From NCBI GenBank assembly GCA_043228905.1, contig JBHGNT010000008.1, forward strand, positions 18,228,001-18,292,000: a stretch of DNA of 64,000 nt, read 5' to 3'. This DNA is from Azolla caroliniana. Its lineage: Eukaryota; Polypodiophyta. A program made the position numbers and the translations under genes. Below are positions 43,780 through 56,777 of this stretch, piece by piece; position 1 is the first letter of the stretch, and each line of letters begins with the position of its first letter. The notes beneath the pieces were generated by a model. That model saw only the letters and a program-made list of their open reading frames with translations. It had not been told where the DNA came from and made no database searches.

Positions 43780-46700
43780 AGGCCTAGTATAAAGCCATTT
43801 CCTTATAGAACATGTTTATTTCTTACTAGAACCATTTAGCTTAAGCTTTATTTTATTTTATTTTGTTTTTATTTTTTCTTTCGACGAATGGGTAAATACC
43901 CCCCCCCCCCCCCCCCCCCCTTTTTTGTTGTCCAAAAAAACTCCTTCCATTAGTTATAAAATTTTACAAATGAGATTATTATGTACAAATCCCTGCAGGG
44001 ACCGTACAAAATTGTCTCATGGGCCAATTTTGGCCGTAGAAGACGTTAATATATCTTTCTTTCTCTTGTCTTTGGGCCTCAAGTGGTCCAAAAGGACAAG
44101 AATATTATTATTATGGATTCCCTTATACATACTATGTATGTATGTACTTACATACTTTACTTCTACTATTCACTACATACATTACATACATTTAACATAC
44201 ACACATATTTACTTACCATTTCTAACAGTTTCCACTCATATTTATTTGCACTTTCCTTCGCGTCATTCCTTCTTCTTGTGGCTATGGTGGCGTGCCTCCT
44301 TCGATTCCTGCACTCGCATTCCTAGTCTCGCCTCTGGTTCTCCCAGGTAGACTCTCTCTGTCTGTCTCTATCTTTCTCTTTGGTTCTCTGGACATACATT
44401 CCTTGACCACACGTATACGTTGTATTGATACCATTACATCGACGTTAAACATTTAAAGTGGGAACCAGAAATACATTTTTGTGTATACATACATATACAT
44501 ATATATCCATTCATATGCATGTGTGTATCTGTTCGTGTGGACATTGTTTCAGATCGGTTTTCTGATACGAGTTCTGAAAGAGAGACAGATGATGATGACT
44601 ATATCCAATACATTAGGTTTTGTACATTTCTTGATCATTCGGACTTTATAAGGAGGATTTTGCTTCACCGTGGGTTTAGAAAATATATTATATTTTATGT
44701 GTGTCTGAAAATTCTATAACAGCTTCATTATATCTTGAACTAGAAGATGCTTCCATGTGTATAATTTTCTTATTGATGGAGTTGACGAAAAATTCTGAGA
44801 TAAAGGGAATCCTATCAAAAACAATTTGTTGTATATTGCTTACTAGTCTGTATCTTTATCCATTACCAGGAGAAATTTGCGTCATCTTTGAGTTTGGAAA
44901 CACATATGTGTGTTTATGTGTCGAATCTTAGTAGATGAATATTCACAACAAAGTCTGAGAGAGGAAAATGATAGGATCAAAGCCCCATAATCAGGAGAAA
45001 ATTTCCTTCTATTTGAATTCAGAAATATGCGAATTTCAAACAAAGAAAGAGAATCAGATCAACGCATTTGCTTTTACCAATGTATATAGAAACCGTATAG
45101 AGATTAAATCAAGGAAAGAAGATCAGATCAAGCCATTTGCTTGCCGATGTACATACTCGCCATACAGGCTTTGACAATTATCAGAAGAAATTTTCTTGTA
45201 TTTCTGTGTCAGGAAGTTTATGGAAAAGTTCAATAGAAGGCATTTACAAGTCTACGGGAATAGGGGGGATCACATCAATGCATTATCATTTTTTCCTTTT
45301 TCATTTTTGTATATTATTTTTCCATACTCTCCATACAACATTTGGCTGTTATTAGAAGAATTTTGCTTCACGTTTGAAATACAAGTTTTCTTTTTGTGCG
45401 GCAAATTGGTTTTGGAACTAGAACAAAAGTCTGAGAGAAAGAAGATAAATTTTTATTAGAAAAATAATGAGGCCATTGGCTGGAATTTACAATGCTGGCC
45501 AAATTGGCCTAGAAAGACCAAACAATAGATTACATCTGAAGATGTTGCCATTGGCTGGAATTTACAACAAACCAAAATGAAGATAAATTTTAGATTAGAA
45601 AAATAATGTGGCCATCGGCTGGAATTTACAATGCTGGCCAAATTGGCCTAGAAAGACCAAAATGAATGTAATGAAGTAAATGGAAATAAAAGGGACTAAC
45701 AAATCCGGTCATCTATACATGCAAGATTTTCAAGGAAGATAGATTGTAATTTTTCTTCGAAACTTCTCTACCATACATCAATCCAGAATGTAGAGATCTC
45801 TGACATGAGGGAACCACCTAAAAGGAAAAGAGGGATGATTTTCAGCGAGCAGCTATTGAGGGATGATGTTCAGCAGACAGAGAGTAGAGACGCAGATTTT
45901 TGGGTGTACCCAACCGCCTTGATTGGTACACAAGAAAAAAGGTTATTATATTAGGTAACCCTACAAAGAAAGAGGTGTGTTAACATTACAAAAGGAGGCG
46001 TCCTGTCCAGGTGAACAATGTGTTCACATATACGAATAATTACCTAATTTGTGAACTACGGGCCTTTACACCTAACACCACCAGCAGTGGCAGGACATAG
46101 TGGTCTGTATATGTTGTTGACAAGTGTGGTGAGAATGTGGTCCACGAGGCCAGGGCCTATGTGCACGACAAATTGCTATTGCTTGATATGTTGTAACCCC
46201 TTTGCATTGTCCTGGTTGGGAGTCCACATGCGTGGTCCTTGATGGACTTGTAGCACGAGTAGGAGTGAGGAGGCTTAAGAAAGTTGTTATTGCTCTTTGT
46301 TGACGAGCTTGTGTGGTTGTATCGTTGTCTTTCAACTTCTCTATATATCTCTTGAGTTCTAGCAAGAATGTCTCAAGCATGGTTGGTTGTCACCTTCCAT
46401 AGTGGGCCAAACCCTTGGTTAAAGAGGCAATAGTATATCCCTCTTATTTTGATAAAGAATCAACACAGTGTCATTGTTCTGTCTTATCCATCTATGCTAT
46501 CAATGTGATACTAAATCTTGTTTTCCCCAAGGAATTATTGATTCTCTTTGATTTTGCGTGCTCTTTATTTCATTGTTGCCACTTATCTGTGCATTACATG
46601 AATGCTGATACTGGATTATATGGAGTTATGGAAGAAGATAAGTTCATTTGATTTCATTGGGATACTGTTTCTGTGCATGCTTTGTCAATGCTCTTATCAT

Positions 46701-46846
46701 CATCATCCATGGTGTTATGATAAATTTTTTTATTTGATGGAAAAAAAACAGCACATGTTGATGTAGCTGTCATACCTCATCTATGCAACCTATATACGAA
46801 TCCTATACTAAAATCATGTTTTTATCTTGTTTAACTTTTAGACGGA
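43780..46846. other. Upstream region of the desaturase gene
   Basis: Mostly non-coding. It includes a poly-C tract (about 43901-43920), TACATA-rich DNA (44130-44210), and a repeated GGCTGGAATTTACAATGCTGG block (45447-45523 and 45583-45661, 136 bp apart). A candidate 5' UTR exon ends at 44346 (CTCCCAG|GTAGAC), and a 3' splice site TTTTAG lies at 46835-46840, six bases before the desaturase ATG. That suggests, without proving, a 2.5-kb leader intron. Confidence 0.4.
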
Positions 46847-49800
46847 ATGTCCCCTTCTTTACCTATGGATGATGCAGCAATGGTTCAGAACAATACTGAT
46901 ATTAAACTGAAGAACATATTTTATAGTGCTCCAGATGTCCGCATACATAATAAGCCGGATGATTGCTGGCTTATCATTCGTGGAAGGGTTTATGATGTAA
47001 CTTCATGGTTAGTTTTTTCTCTCTCATGTATCCTTAATTCCTGCATTTGGTATATAAATTGATATCTTACTTTACATTTATTAGGGTTCCACATCATCCT
47101 GGAGGCAGTCTCATCTATGTGAATGCTGGGAAGGACTCTACACAGCTATTTGATTCTTATCATCCACTCATTGTCAGGTATCTGGAACCAAAATCCAAGA
47201 CAGAAGGAATTGTGAATTTATTGGATTATTGAGTTCTGCTGACTTATAATATTGGCTTAATCAAACTTCCACTGTTGAATTAAAACTAACTTGCAGGTAT
47301 CTCAAAGCACCAAAGGTTTGTGATTTTGAAATGTTACTTTTATTGGACTATTGAAGCTTCATATGTTCTAGTGTGTGCTAGAAATGTTTAAAGTTATTAT
47401 CCAGACTAGTGTTGCAACTGTTTCTACTTCTCTCAGAGAAATGCTGGAGCGATTTTGCATTGGGGAACTTAAACAAGATGAATCTTCAGAATACATGTCC
47501 ATAGATTATCAGGATTCTGGAAAAGAAGACTTTTATATAACCCTGAAGAGGCGTGTGGAGAACCATCTCAGAAAGATGAAGGTTTGCAAATCATCTCTGC
47601 GCTGTTGTTTATTAGTATATGTTTCTTGTTCCATTTGACATTTTCAAGTGCGTCTATTTTTTCAGGTTAACCCGAGAGTTCACCCTCACATGTTCCTCAA
47701 GTCCTTCATTATACTTGCCTCATACTTCTTCAGTTACTACTTTACGTTCTACTGGAATGGAAGTTTTTTGCTATCCATCATCTTTGCACTTATGACAGGA
47801 TTTTTGGCTGCAGAAGTTGGTGTCTCCATCCAACATGATGCTAATCATGGTATATTAATTATGAAATTCAAAATTATTGACATATATTTTCAGATTTTAT
47901 ATTAGGAATACATGTATGATAACGCAGGTGCCTATTCAAATATGAAAGGGCTAGGATACCTCATGAGTGCTTCTTTAGATCTTGTCGGGGCAAGCAGGTT
48001 TATACCACATTTTCATTCTGTATTATTGTTTTTTCAAGCTTTTCGGATATCCATTTCTCAGGGGCTATAGATGTAATAATGTTGTTTCTTTCTACAGCTT
48101 TATGTGGAGGCAGCAACATGTAGTTGGTCATCATTGTTATACAAATATGAATGGTTATGATCCTGATATAAGTGAGTGTTGTCTATCGAGATGCACCACT
48201 CAAGTTTCTCTGTAATACAAACCATAATCATCAATGCAAAATACTGAAATACTCCTTCACTTATTGGGTATTTACCTGAAGAACCATAAATATTCCAAAT
48301 ATTACAAGAACTCCGTGCTAGTACAAAATTTACCATTGCACAGGTCTAGTCGTTTTTGGGAATTTATAGTTATTCTGGTATATACCTAACAAGTTAGGAA
48401 TATTTTGGTGCTTTTCGGGTGCTCCATTGTGCATGCTTTTTCCTGCTAAATTTCGGTACTGATTTGCTTGTTTTTGTTTTTTCTTCAATCAGGAGTTAAA
48501 GATCCTGATCTGCGAAGGGTTACTACAGAACAACCAAGGCGGAAGTACCACTATTTTCAGGTATTTTTGATAACAATACAAATTTATTATTCTTGTTTCA
48601 ACATTTAATAAAAGAATCTAACTACCAAATCTGTGTGGTTTTTGCAGCATTGGTATCTTGCATGTCTTTATGGTCTTCTAGCACTTAAAAGTGTCTTTGT
48701 GGATGATTTTGTTGCTTACAAGGCAAAGTCAATTGGAAGGTAAGCCATCTATAATTTATAATAAAACATTATTATATGCTGTTGTTCTCCTTAGTAACTG
48801 TGTTTGTGTGTGTTTTAAAGTGTCAAGATCGCAGATCTGACAAGCCTGGAAACCTATATCTTTTGGGGAGGGAAGCTAATATATGCATTCTACATGCTTC
48901 TATTACCGACCATATTCAGTTGCCATAGTCTTCGTGATGTTTTTATACTATATATAATCAGTCAGGTTAACTCTACAGTACATATATACATTAATTTTTT
49001 TAATTAAAGAAGCATGTCCACCAATCTTATTTTCGTGCACCTGTGTAGCTAGTTACTGGCTGGATGCTAGCGTTGATGTTTCAAGTGGCACATGTGGTCG
49101 AAGAAGTTGCATTTCCAGTTTTAGAAAAGGGTGATCAATTTTCCAAAGTATCTCAAGGCTGGGCAGCTTTACAGGTACAAAGTCTAGTAGCTCATTGTTA
49201 TTGGTTATCTTGATGATGTTTATTTAAACTCACATTATTACAGTTTGTTTTACATGCAACTCATTTTTTTGGTTTTCTTGATATAGGATAGAGATTAAAT
49301 GAAGTTTTTGATTCCATATTCCATTCATCTTTTCATGATTTTAAATCGATAATGATCATGATTCACAAAGATGATCCAAGTTTGTCATGTATGGAAAGTA
49401 TCAACTTTCATACAGTCACATGGGTCTGATTTGTTTCAGGATGTCATTGTCTTGATTTTCCTGATGAGGAGTGTAGTTTGTCAGGAGTTTAGCTTAAAGC
49501 AGCTTTGATTATGTGTTACATGACCTTTCTGATGAATGTCAATCAGTAGCAGTGATGGTTCACAGATTGTTTATAAAGTTTAAGACACGTTCAAAGCGTC
49601 TTAAAGTTTCAATATGCTTTGCATTTTCAATGTTCAGTCATCATAAGCCAACTTCTGTATTGATTTTTCTCTGTTGCGTCATTTCAGGTGAGCACAACAT
49701 GCAACTTTTGTACTGATTCTCTTTTCTGGACTCACATTAGTGGAGGGCTCAATTTCCAGGTAACCATAATGCCACTTGGTCCTCAAAAGGACATTTTTCT

Positions 49801-50333
49801 TTTATAATGATTATTCGATGATAATCTCAAATAGTTCCAATTGATAACCCTGAATAAATGAAGGACTGCATTCTGAAATGGCCTGACTTGGGTTATTTGG
49901 GGGAGAAAACAAAAACTTAGGGGTGTGTGGGGAAAGGAAAAAAATCCAGGGTATTTAATAATTTTTTGCAATCAATAATGTAAAAGTTTCTTTTTGTTTT
50001 GGACAATGCATAAAAAATACGGCTCATTCTAATGGAATCCTTCTGCAGATTGAACATCATTTATTTCCTGGGATGTGTCATCTTTACTACTCAAGTATAC
50101 AATCAATAGTAAAGGAAACCTGCAAAGAGTTCAACATCCCATACAATTGCTTTCCTACAGTATGTGCTCTTGAACTATATCTACTTCATATACTAGGTCT
50201 CTTACTACTGAACCTTGTAATAATTAAACTTTTCAAATGCTTTATGATGTAGTTTGGGGCAGCTCTGAAAGCACATTTCAATTACCTCAAGAAAATTGGA
50301 AGAGAAGACTTCAAACTTCGCTTGGATGGTTGA
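46847..50333 (+). CDS. Cytochrome-b5-fused front-end fatty-acid desaturase, 14 coding exons
   Basis: Exons: 46847-47007, 47085-47177, 47297-47315, 47405-47581, 47666-47849, 47928-47997, 48098-48171, 48493-48560, 48648-48739, 48821-48965, 49049-49174, 49688-49759, 50049-50159, 50253-50333. All introns are GT-AG and the phases fit, giving 490 aa with no lesion. The cytochrome b5 domain is at about 20-90 with haem-binding HPGG at 58-61. Three histidine boxes follow: HDANH 207-211, QHVVGHH 241-247, and QIEHH 427-431, where Q replaces the first H as in all front-end desaturases. Hydrophobic spans at about 159-205 and 320-380 fit an ER membrane enzyme. It would insert a double bond between an existing one and the carboxyl end, using electrons from its own b5 domain. 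Delta-5, -6 or -8 specificity, and lipid versus sphingolipid substrate, cannot be read here. Exon 3 is a 19-bp microexon. Confidence 0.93.
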
Positions 50334-51887
50334 ATAATTGGTATCAGAACCTCTTAGATGGCTCATATGTGCATTTAATCTCAAATCAATTTTCACTTAT
50401 ATGCATGTAGTCATTACTTGAACTCGGCTCTCTTTCGCTTTCTCAAGGCTGGGTAAAGTTAGTCCTGAGAATCTTATTTGATTACGGAATATTTCACACA
50501 CCTCTTTGATTTTGACAGTACCCATTTGCAGATATAAGGTTTCATGTGTTCACAGAGGGTGCTCTTTCATCATTCTTTTGCAAGATTATTATTTGCATTG
50601 ACCTATATGCATATACAGCTGGTTTAATGTATCGCTATGTTTCTTTAAATTCTTCTCTTCCATTCTAGCCACTTTACTTGTAGATACGTATGTCATCTGA
50701 GTACCAATGAGTGAATATACAATTAGTTCTGTTCCAATTTATGGATATTTGCCCCTTCAGAGTGCTTAAGAATGGATTTACAATTTCACTCATGTTTTGA
50801 AAATTTGATGCATATTGGTAGTTCCCTTTCGATATTTGTGGGTATGTGTGCTAGAAATCTCCTCTTTTGTATAGTTTTGTCATTCCTTGCTTTCATTGTT
50901 TCATAATACTTTCATTAATATGTTTTATGGATGTCAAAACATCGCAAACTAAGAGTGCGCAAGTTCCTTTAAGATGCAATTAACATGGACAAATTTGATG
51001 GATCGAAATGCCTGTGATGTGGACAGTTTCAAATATATGCAATCTGACAAAAAGGTACATTGATTTATTGAAGCATGTGGTATCTTTCAACCAAACGCAA
51101 CCTGCAGGCATTATTAGTCTATGAACACGAGAAGATTCCGTAGTTGTCAAAAATGCTAACGAGTACATGCCCAAAACTTGTCAAGGCTTAGTTTGTCTCT
51201 CTATTTGCTTGGGTGGTTTCATTTCCCACTGTTGCTGTGTAGATTAATGCTTCTGAATTGATATATGCTTCAATGTTTCTGAATTATAGTAACTTTCTTG
51301 ATGATTACTTATTTGATTACTCTTGACGAATTTGCAATTTTCAGAGGCACAATATGATATTGGATTGCTTACTAATAACATTGCATTAAAATTTAAATGG
51401 TATGCACATGACATCTCCGGTGAGTATTAATTACATCTAAACACTCTCAATCCTTAGTTAATGAAGCATTAATCATGTTAGTTTTTTATCATTGGAACTA
51501 GAAATTCATGGTACATGTGGAAACGCAAGTTTGGGTTAAATCATGGCACAAATTGATGAAAGTTGGTCAATATTGAAAAGCAATAGTACCAAGACTGCTA
51601 AATATTTACATCTGTACATGTTATTTATGTAGGCATACAACTATATCCAACTGCCACAAAATAGTGATTAATTTCTCACAAGATACAAGACCTTTCATGA
51701 ACATGGAAATAGTTAATAAAAGATTAGATTGTCTCTATAAGGCAAGATTTTATGCACTCGGCCATGGTCAAATGTCTATGATGAGTTGATAACACTCAAG
51801 TCCCATAAGCAGACCATCATAGCGTGCGTTACAGCCAGAGCTAGGCATATGGCACGTATAAGTATAAACTTTGTAGCATATCATCAT
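50334..51887. other. Intergenic region between convergent genes
   Basis: Holds the 3' UTRs of the desaturase and of the RKD-like gene; no other gene seen. Confidence 0.6.
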
Positions 51888-54107
51888 CTACGGGGTAGTT
51901 TTGGACAGAAGGGAGCTCCGACTAATGTTATTTGATGTAGGGATCAGAGTGGATTTTCGCATTGTGTAGGTCATAATACTAATATCATGGTCAATAGTGT
52001 GTGCTTGTTGGCATTCAATGTAGGGATCGTAGTGGATGTTAGCATTGCCTTTGCTGATAATGTTACTACTGTTGTCGGTGGTGTATGCTTGTTGGTGCCT
52101 TTTCCTATAACTAGCCTTGAAGCAAGCTTGCCTTAGACGCTTTGTTTTCTCAAGAAGCTGGGTGCTTGGTATCTCTTCCATCTCTTTCCTTTGTTTTTCT
52201 AGTTCTTTCACTGCATCTTGGACCTGGATTCCGTCATCTGCTCCATCTTCTTTGGCCAAATCCTACATACATATAGATAACATCCGTCACAAACAAAGAT
52301 GTTAAGCAATATACCACGTGAAGTCTTTTCTTACTAAACTTTATTGAAGGTGGTGAGATATTACAAAGCCGAAGAATCAAAGTTTCCCTAATGGCAAGAA
52401 GATATTAAGAAGTTGGCCTAACATTATACCTCTTCCAGGGGGCCGAAGGAAATGTCAACCCAAGTTAGCCAAACAATCCTCTAGATAGATAGATAGGTAT
52501 CTTTTTAATGTCCATATTGATATGAGACCCATTGCAATCTATGACACAGGACCTAGCCCCTTGGAACCCAGGTTCAATCCAATGAAGCCAGGAGCGAACT
52601 GGGTTCCAAAGATGAGTGAATGTTATGAGGACATCGGCCATGCCTCGAGAAGATCTTGAGGTATCTGTTATGAGCATGTTGTGTGTACAAACCTCAAAAT
52701 GTAAATGTCTAGATGAGGTCTCAAATCTTCTAACAAGTGCCACTCATGTGGAAACATGCATCAAAGGTTAAGGAGATTGATGAAGTTGAATACCTAGCAT
52801 GAACATTAGGAAGCTAGGATCCTCACAAGTGACATGTTGTGGAATCATGCATAGAGAAAAGTCTTTGACAAGTTGTACATCTATATAATTGCGACCTGGT
52901 CTACAACTTCTTGTGTAGATCCATATAGGGGAAAACGTTATATCACTCCAATGACACCATTACCTGTATTTTGTGTATGAGACTATTGAGACTCTTCATT
53001 TTCCGATGCGGCCACCGTGGAATGCCGAAGAATCGGCACCGTTTCTTTAGCACTGTGAGACCCACCTTGAGTTTTTTCGATGCTTCGAGGATAGGCATAT
53101 CAAAGTACTTGGAGAGCATATTGAAGCTCAATTCCACATTCTTTGAGTTTCGTCCTGTTATAGTGGGCCCGAAATTATGAATTCCCTTTTCTCTTTCACA
53201 GTCCCCATCCTCAACCAAATCAAGGACTTTTTTGGGTTTGTCTTTCATATCTACAGAAATACCATCTTCTTCTCGGCAATTCACTCCAATGGATCTTGTA
53301 GCCACCCCGATGTTTTGTGATATCCCATCCATCAATGATGGGCTTGAAGTTGGTGACATTGTTGCCTGCCTCCAAAGGGATGGCTCCAGATTGTGGATAC
53401 TAAACGAACTTGATGTTGGACTTCCACCTGCCCCGATCAACCATACTGTTTTAAGATCCAAGAATCAAAGGCATTTTCTTATATAGTTTTTACTTTATAA
53501 TTTCCCTGAGAATACATCTTGCCTCCGATTTGAAGCCCAAGAGAAGTTTCTATAGGAGACTTTGCATTCCATCATGGGGTGTCAAAATCCGATTATGAAC
53601 CTTCAAAACTTTCCAATTATTCCAAACTTAATGCTATACATTTATCGATATGCACCTTGGACATTTTGTTATAGTTTTATTTTTGCAGTCTTGCACAATT
53701 TCACTTGACGCTCAAAATAGGTTTCAAATAGAAGCTCACTAAAATACACATGCACACATGACAGTAACTATATTCGAATCCATCACAATCAATAACCATC
53801 TCATGTACATATATGTGCATCGGTAAGGACCATATACAAATAATTGCATACCTCCACTGATTACCATACTTGCCTCATCGGTGCTGCTTCTTAAAGATGG
53901 TAAATTGAACATTTGTGTCATGATTGGGCTAACCAGCTCCAGATCCGATCCCCATTGTTGCCTTTCGGAAGGCTCCAAGTGTGTGCATTGGTCTGGGGCC
54001 TCAGTCATTCCTCGTGTACGTGAGCATAAAAGAGAAGAGAGCATGGAGTGTGAAACCGAGTCACCCATTGAGTCATCGATAAACAAGGTCTTTGGACTCT
54101 TCTTCAT
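51888..54107 (-). CDS. RKD: RWP-RK transcription factor, RKD type
   Basis: Exons on the minus strand: 54107-53852, 53445-52964 and 52262-51888. GT-AG introns (405 and 701 bp) join in phase, giving 370 aa. The RWP-RK domain spans about 189-243 (VELSFNMLSKYFDMPILEASKKLKVG, LKKRCRFFGIPRWPHRK), with the signature RWPHRK at 229-234. A coiled coil follows, then the RKD-type motif TKRLRQACFKASYRKR. No PB1 or GAF domain is present, which separates RKD from NLP proteins. RKDs act in the nucleus in egg-cell and gametophyte development. The start is uncertain: the frame is open upstream to a 3' splice site at about 54170 (CTTTTTAG), so a further 5' exon is likely and 54107 is only the first in-frame ATG of this exon. 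The C-terminal tail holds a diverged internal duplication. Confidence 0.85.
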
Positions 54108-54736
54108 GTAGCTCTCCACCAACACCAAGTCTTGTGCACGTGATGGTGTAATGTGGAGATGGCGGTTTCTAAAAAGATAACATTATTTTAGATCATTTGT
54201 CAAAGTCCTATTTGATTGAGAATGAGAATGATGATATTATATTATGCCGATCTCTGAGTAACAAGCCTCAAATTTTATCTTAAGAAGGTAAATTTAGAAT
54301 TTCACTATTTAAATCTTTCTACTGATGCGGTAAGATGCATTTTCAACAAGTGTAATTTCTCAGATGGGAAGTGGGAAACTCCCAAATGATCTAAGATGGT
54401 CTTCAAAGCCAAAGTAGAGATAGACACCTTTTGTATAGGAGACATTTGTCCGATGTGAGAAAGAAGCATCTGCCCCAGCCATGGTCTGGACATGATGCGA
54501 GTGTGTCCATGCAAGGCATATGTTTGTGCATGTGCATGTGTATGTGTATCACATGCATTATGCTTATGTGTATGTGTATCACATCCATTATGCTTATGTG
54601 TATGTGTATGTGTATGTGTATCACATGCATTACTGTACGCATGTGCACGTATGTAGGAAAGGGACCAATTTCTCACATGTTTTCCTCCAATGTTCAACAT
54701 TACAAGAGCTTCTGCATCCTTGATACAGCATTGTGT

Positions 54737-54741
54737 GTGTG

Positions 54742-54773
<32 letters not shown>

Positions 54774-54798
54774 TGTATGTATGTATGTATGTATGCAC
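54737..54798. repeat. (ATGT)n microsatellite
   Basis: Tandem TATG units, preceded at 54520-54630 by irregular GTATGTGTATC copies. Confidence 0.95.
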
Positions 54799-55153
54799 AT
54801 AAATGTGTGTGTGTTGTGTGTACCTGGAGATGTTTACGGGAGGAAGGATTGATGCATCTGTAGGTGAGTTGTGGTAGAAGTTGAGGATAGGTTTCCGTTG
54901 CTTTCTTCCTGTCATTTTCTTCACCATTTGCTCCATGCAACACTAACACTCAGCCCACTTCTCGCAGGTGGGCTGGGAGCAAATTCCTCATGGATCCACG
55001 TAACTAGACAAATTGGGTTCATAGATATGATTACATCCTCATGTAATCTGCAGCATATGGGCCATCACAGAAGCAGGGGAGGGGGGAGAGATTTGAGTAA
55101 AGAGTGAGAAATATGTAGCATGCTATATACTGTTACTAATATGAAGAGAGAGG

Positions 55154-55156
<3 letters not shown>

Positions 55157-55197
<41 letters not shown>

Positions 55198-55206
55198 ACA
55201 CACACA
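55157..55206. repeat. (GT)n followed by (CA)n microsatellite
   Basis: GTGTGT run turning into ACACACAC, an imperfect self-complementary repeat. Confidence 0.95.
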
Positions 55207-56197
55207 TACAAACAAACACAATCAAAACAAAAGGGTATGATTATTATGCAAGATTTAGCTTAATTAGCTTCCTATGCAGGAGATCTGCAGAGATTATATA
55301 CCTATTGTATAGATTAGTGTATAATTTGATTGGTCAATGTGGACAAATGTGTGTATGTGTGGGTAAGGGGGGGGGGGGGTGTAGTTTGGTTGTTGATCCA
55401 TCGAATCCATCAGCCGAGCTCTAGAGAGATTATATACATAACATTTTCGAGGGCCCCCTCGGAAACTGGAAGCTTCGGTTAGCTTCAGACATCTTATTAT
55501 TTAGTGCACCCTTCTTTCTCCCACCAGTGCCTAAAACAATAGAAATGATAATTTATCCCTTTGCCCCCTTATCCTTACACTCGTGTGAAACTTTTACGCA
55601 GTTTTACACTCCATCAGTTGACCGGAGAGTAGGAAAACCTTTCACAAGCGTTGTTTTTATCTTGCATACAGCGACAAAAAAGAAAGAGATTGGCTTATGA
55701 TGCCTTCTTTTGGGTAAAGGCTCGTATGTTTTTGGGTACATCGAGAAAAGATCTGTATCTTTTTCTCTACATAATGTTGTACTGTAAACCCCCGAGATTT
55801 AGAATTCTTGTTCCGCTCCTATATTCATGCATGTGAAAGTTGATACATATCCTCACACTAGAGAAACCCGTTTTCCTTGGGAGGGGGAAAAAATGTTATC
55901 GCGACGCTAATGGCCTCGAAACGTCTCCACAACGTCACGTCCATAAAAACTCTGAAAAAAATGAGTGAGAGTGTCAACTACCATATTGTGTTCTAAGAAA
56001 AGTGACTCAAAAACTCGGAGTAGAGAAGAATACAATGAGGGGAAGGGATACTAGATTTGGCAAGGCGTCGAGACTACCTTGTCCACAAAGGAGATACCTC
56101 TATTTCCACTTGTCTAATAATACCTTTGAGCAAGGCATTCCTTGCAGCAACATCCTCACTAGGTTTTCCTTTACATATCTCTATTGTTTTAACACGT

Positions 56198-56405
56198 TAA
56201 CACACACACACACACACACACACACATGCATACATATATGCATACATACATACATACATACATACATACATACATACATACATACATACATTCATGCATG
56301 CATACATACATGCATGCATGCATGCATACATACATACATACATGTATACATACCTATACATATGTATGTATGCATGTATGCATGTATGTATATATGTGTA
56401 CATAT
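56198..56405. repeat. (CA)n and (CATA)n compound microsatellite
   Basis: CACACA run, then CATACATA with CATG interruptions, ending in TATGTATG; the two halves are partly self-complementary. Confidence 0.95.
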
Positions 56406-56756
56406 ATTATGAGAAAAAGAAAGAGAGACAACGTGACGAGTATACCAAGAGCACATGTGATGTTTGACCCACACATTCCACAATAAGCGACAAGAAAGAG
56501 AGCCATCACATGTGTGGTCGTGTGTGCGCGCGCTTGTAAAGGAGAAAGCGGAGATACTCCCTCATAGGTTTTCTTTATAGTCCCTAGAGTGTGTGCCCTG
56601 GTAGCCCCAAGTAAAGAGTGGAGTAAACGAAGAAAGTCTTTGTATATTTGTGTGTGTTTGTGTGCGCTAAAACAAGAAGAAGAGGGCCATTTCTTCGTTG
56701 GGGGGGGGGGTAATATAAGAAGAGGAAATCTGGGGCTCATTTCCTCTCTCTAGAGT

Positions 56757-56777
56757 CCCCCCCCCCCCCCCCCCCCT
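56757..56777. repeat. Poly-C tract
   Basis: Long C homopolymer; similar tracts at 43901-43920 and 57235-57256. Length may be unreliable. Confidence 0.9.

Noticed and set aside
46072-46380. 102-codon minus-strand frame upstream of the desaturase
   Set aside because: No motif, no splice or promoter support, low-complexity Thr/His composition.
56002-56412. Frames encoding His-Thr, Tyr-Ile or Met-Tyr repeats
   Set aside because: Translations of (CA)n and (CATA)n microsatellites; same for 10903-11189, 54403-54802 and 55158-55424.
56757-56777. Poly-C tracts as biological features such as G-quadruplex sites
   Set aside because: Uninterrupted homopolymers whose length is easily mis-sequenced; no conserved context.
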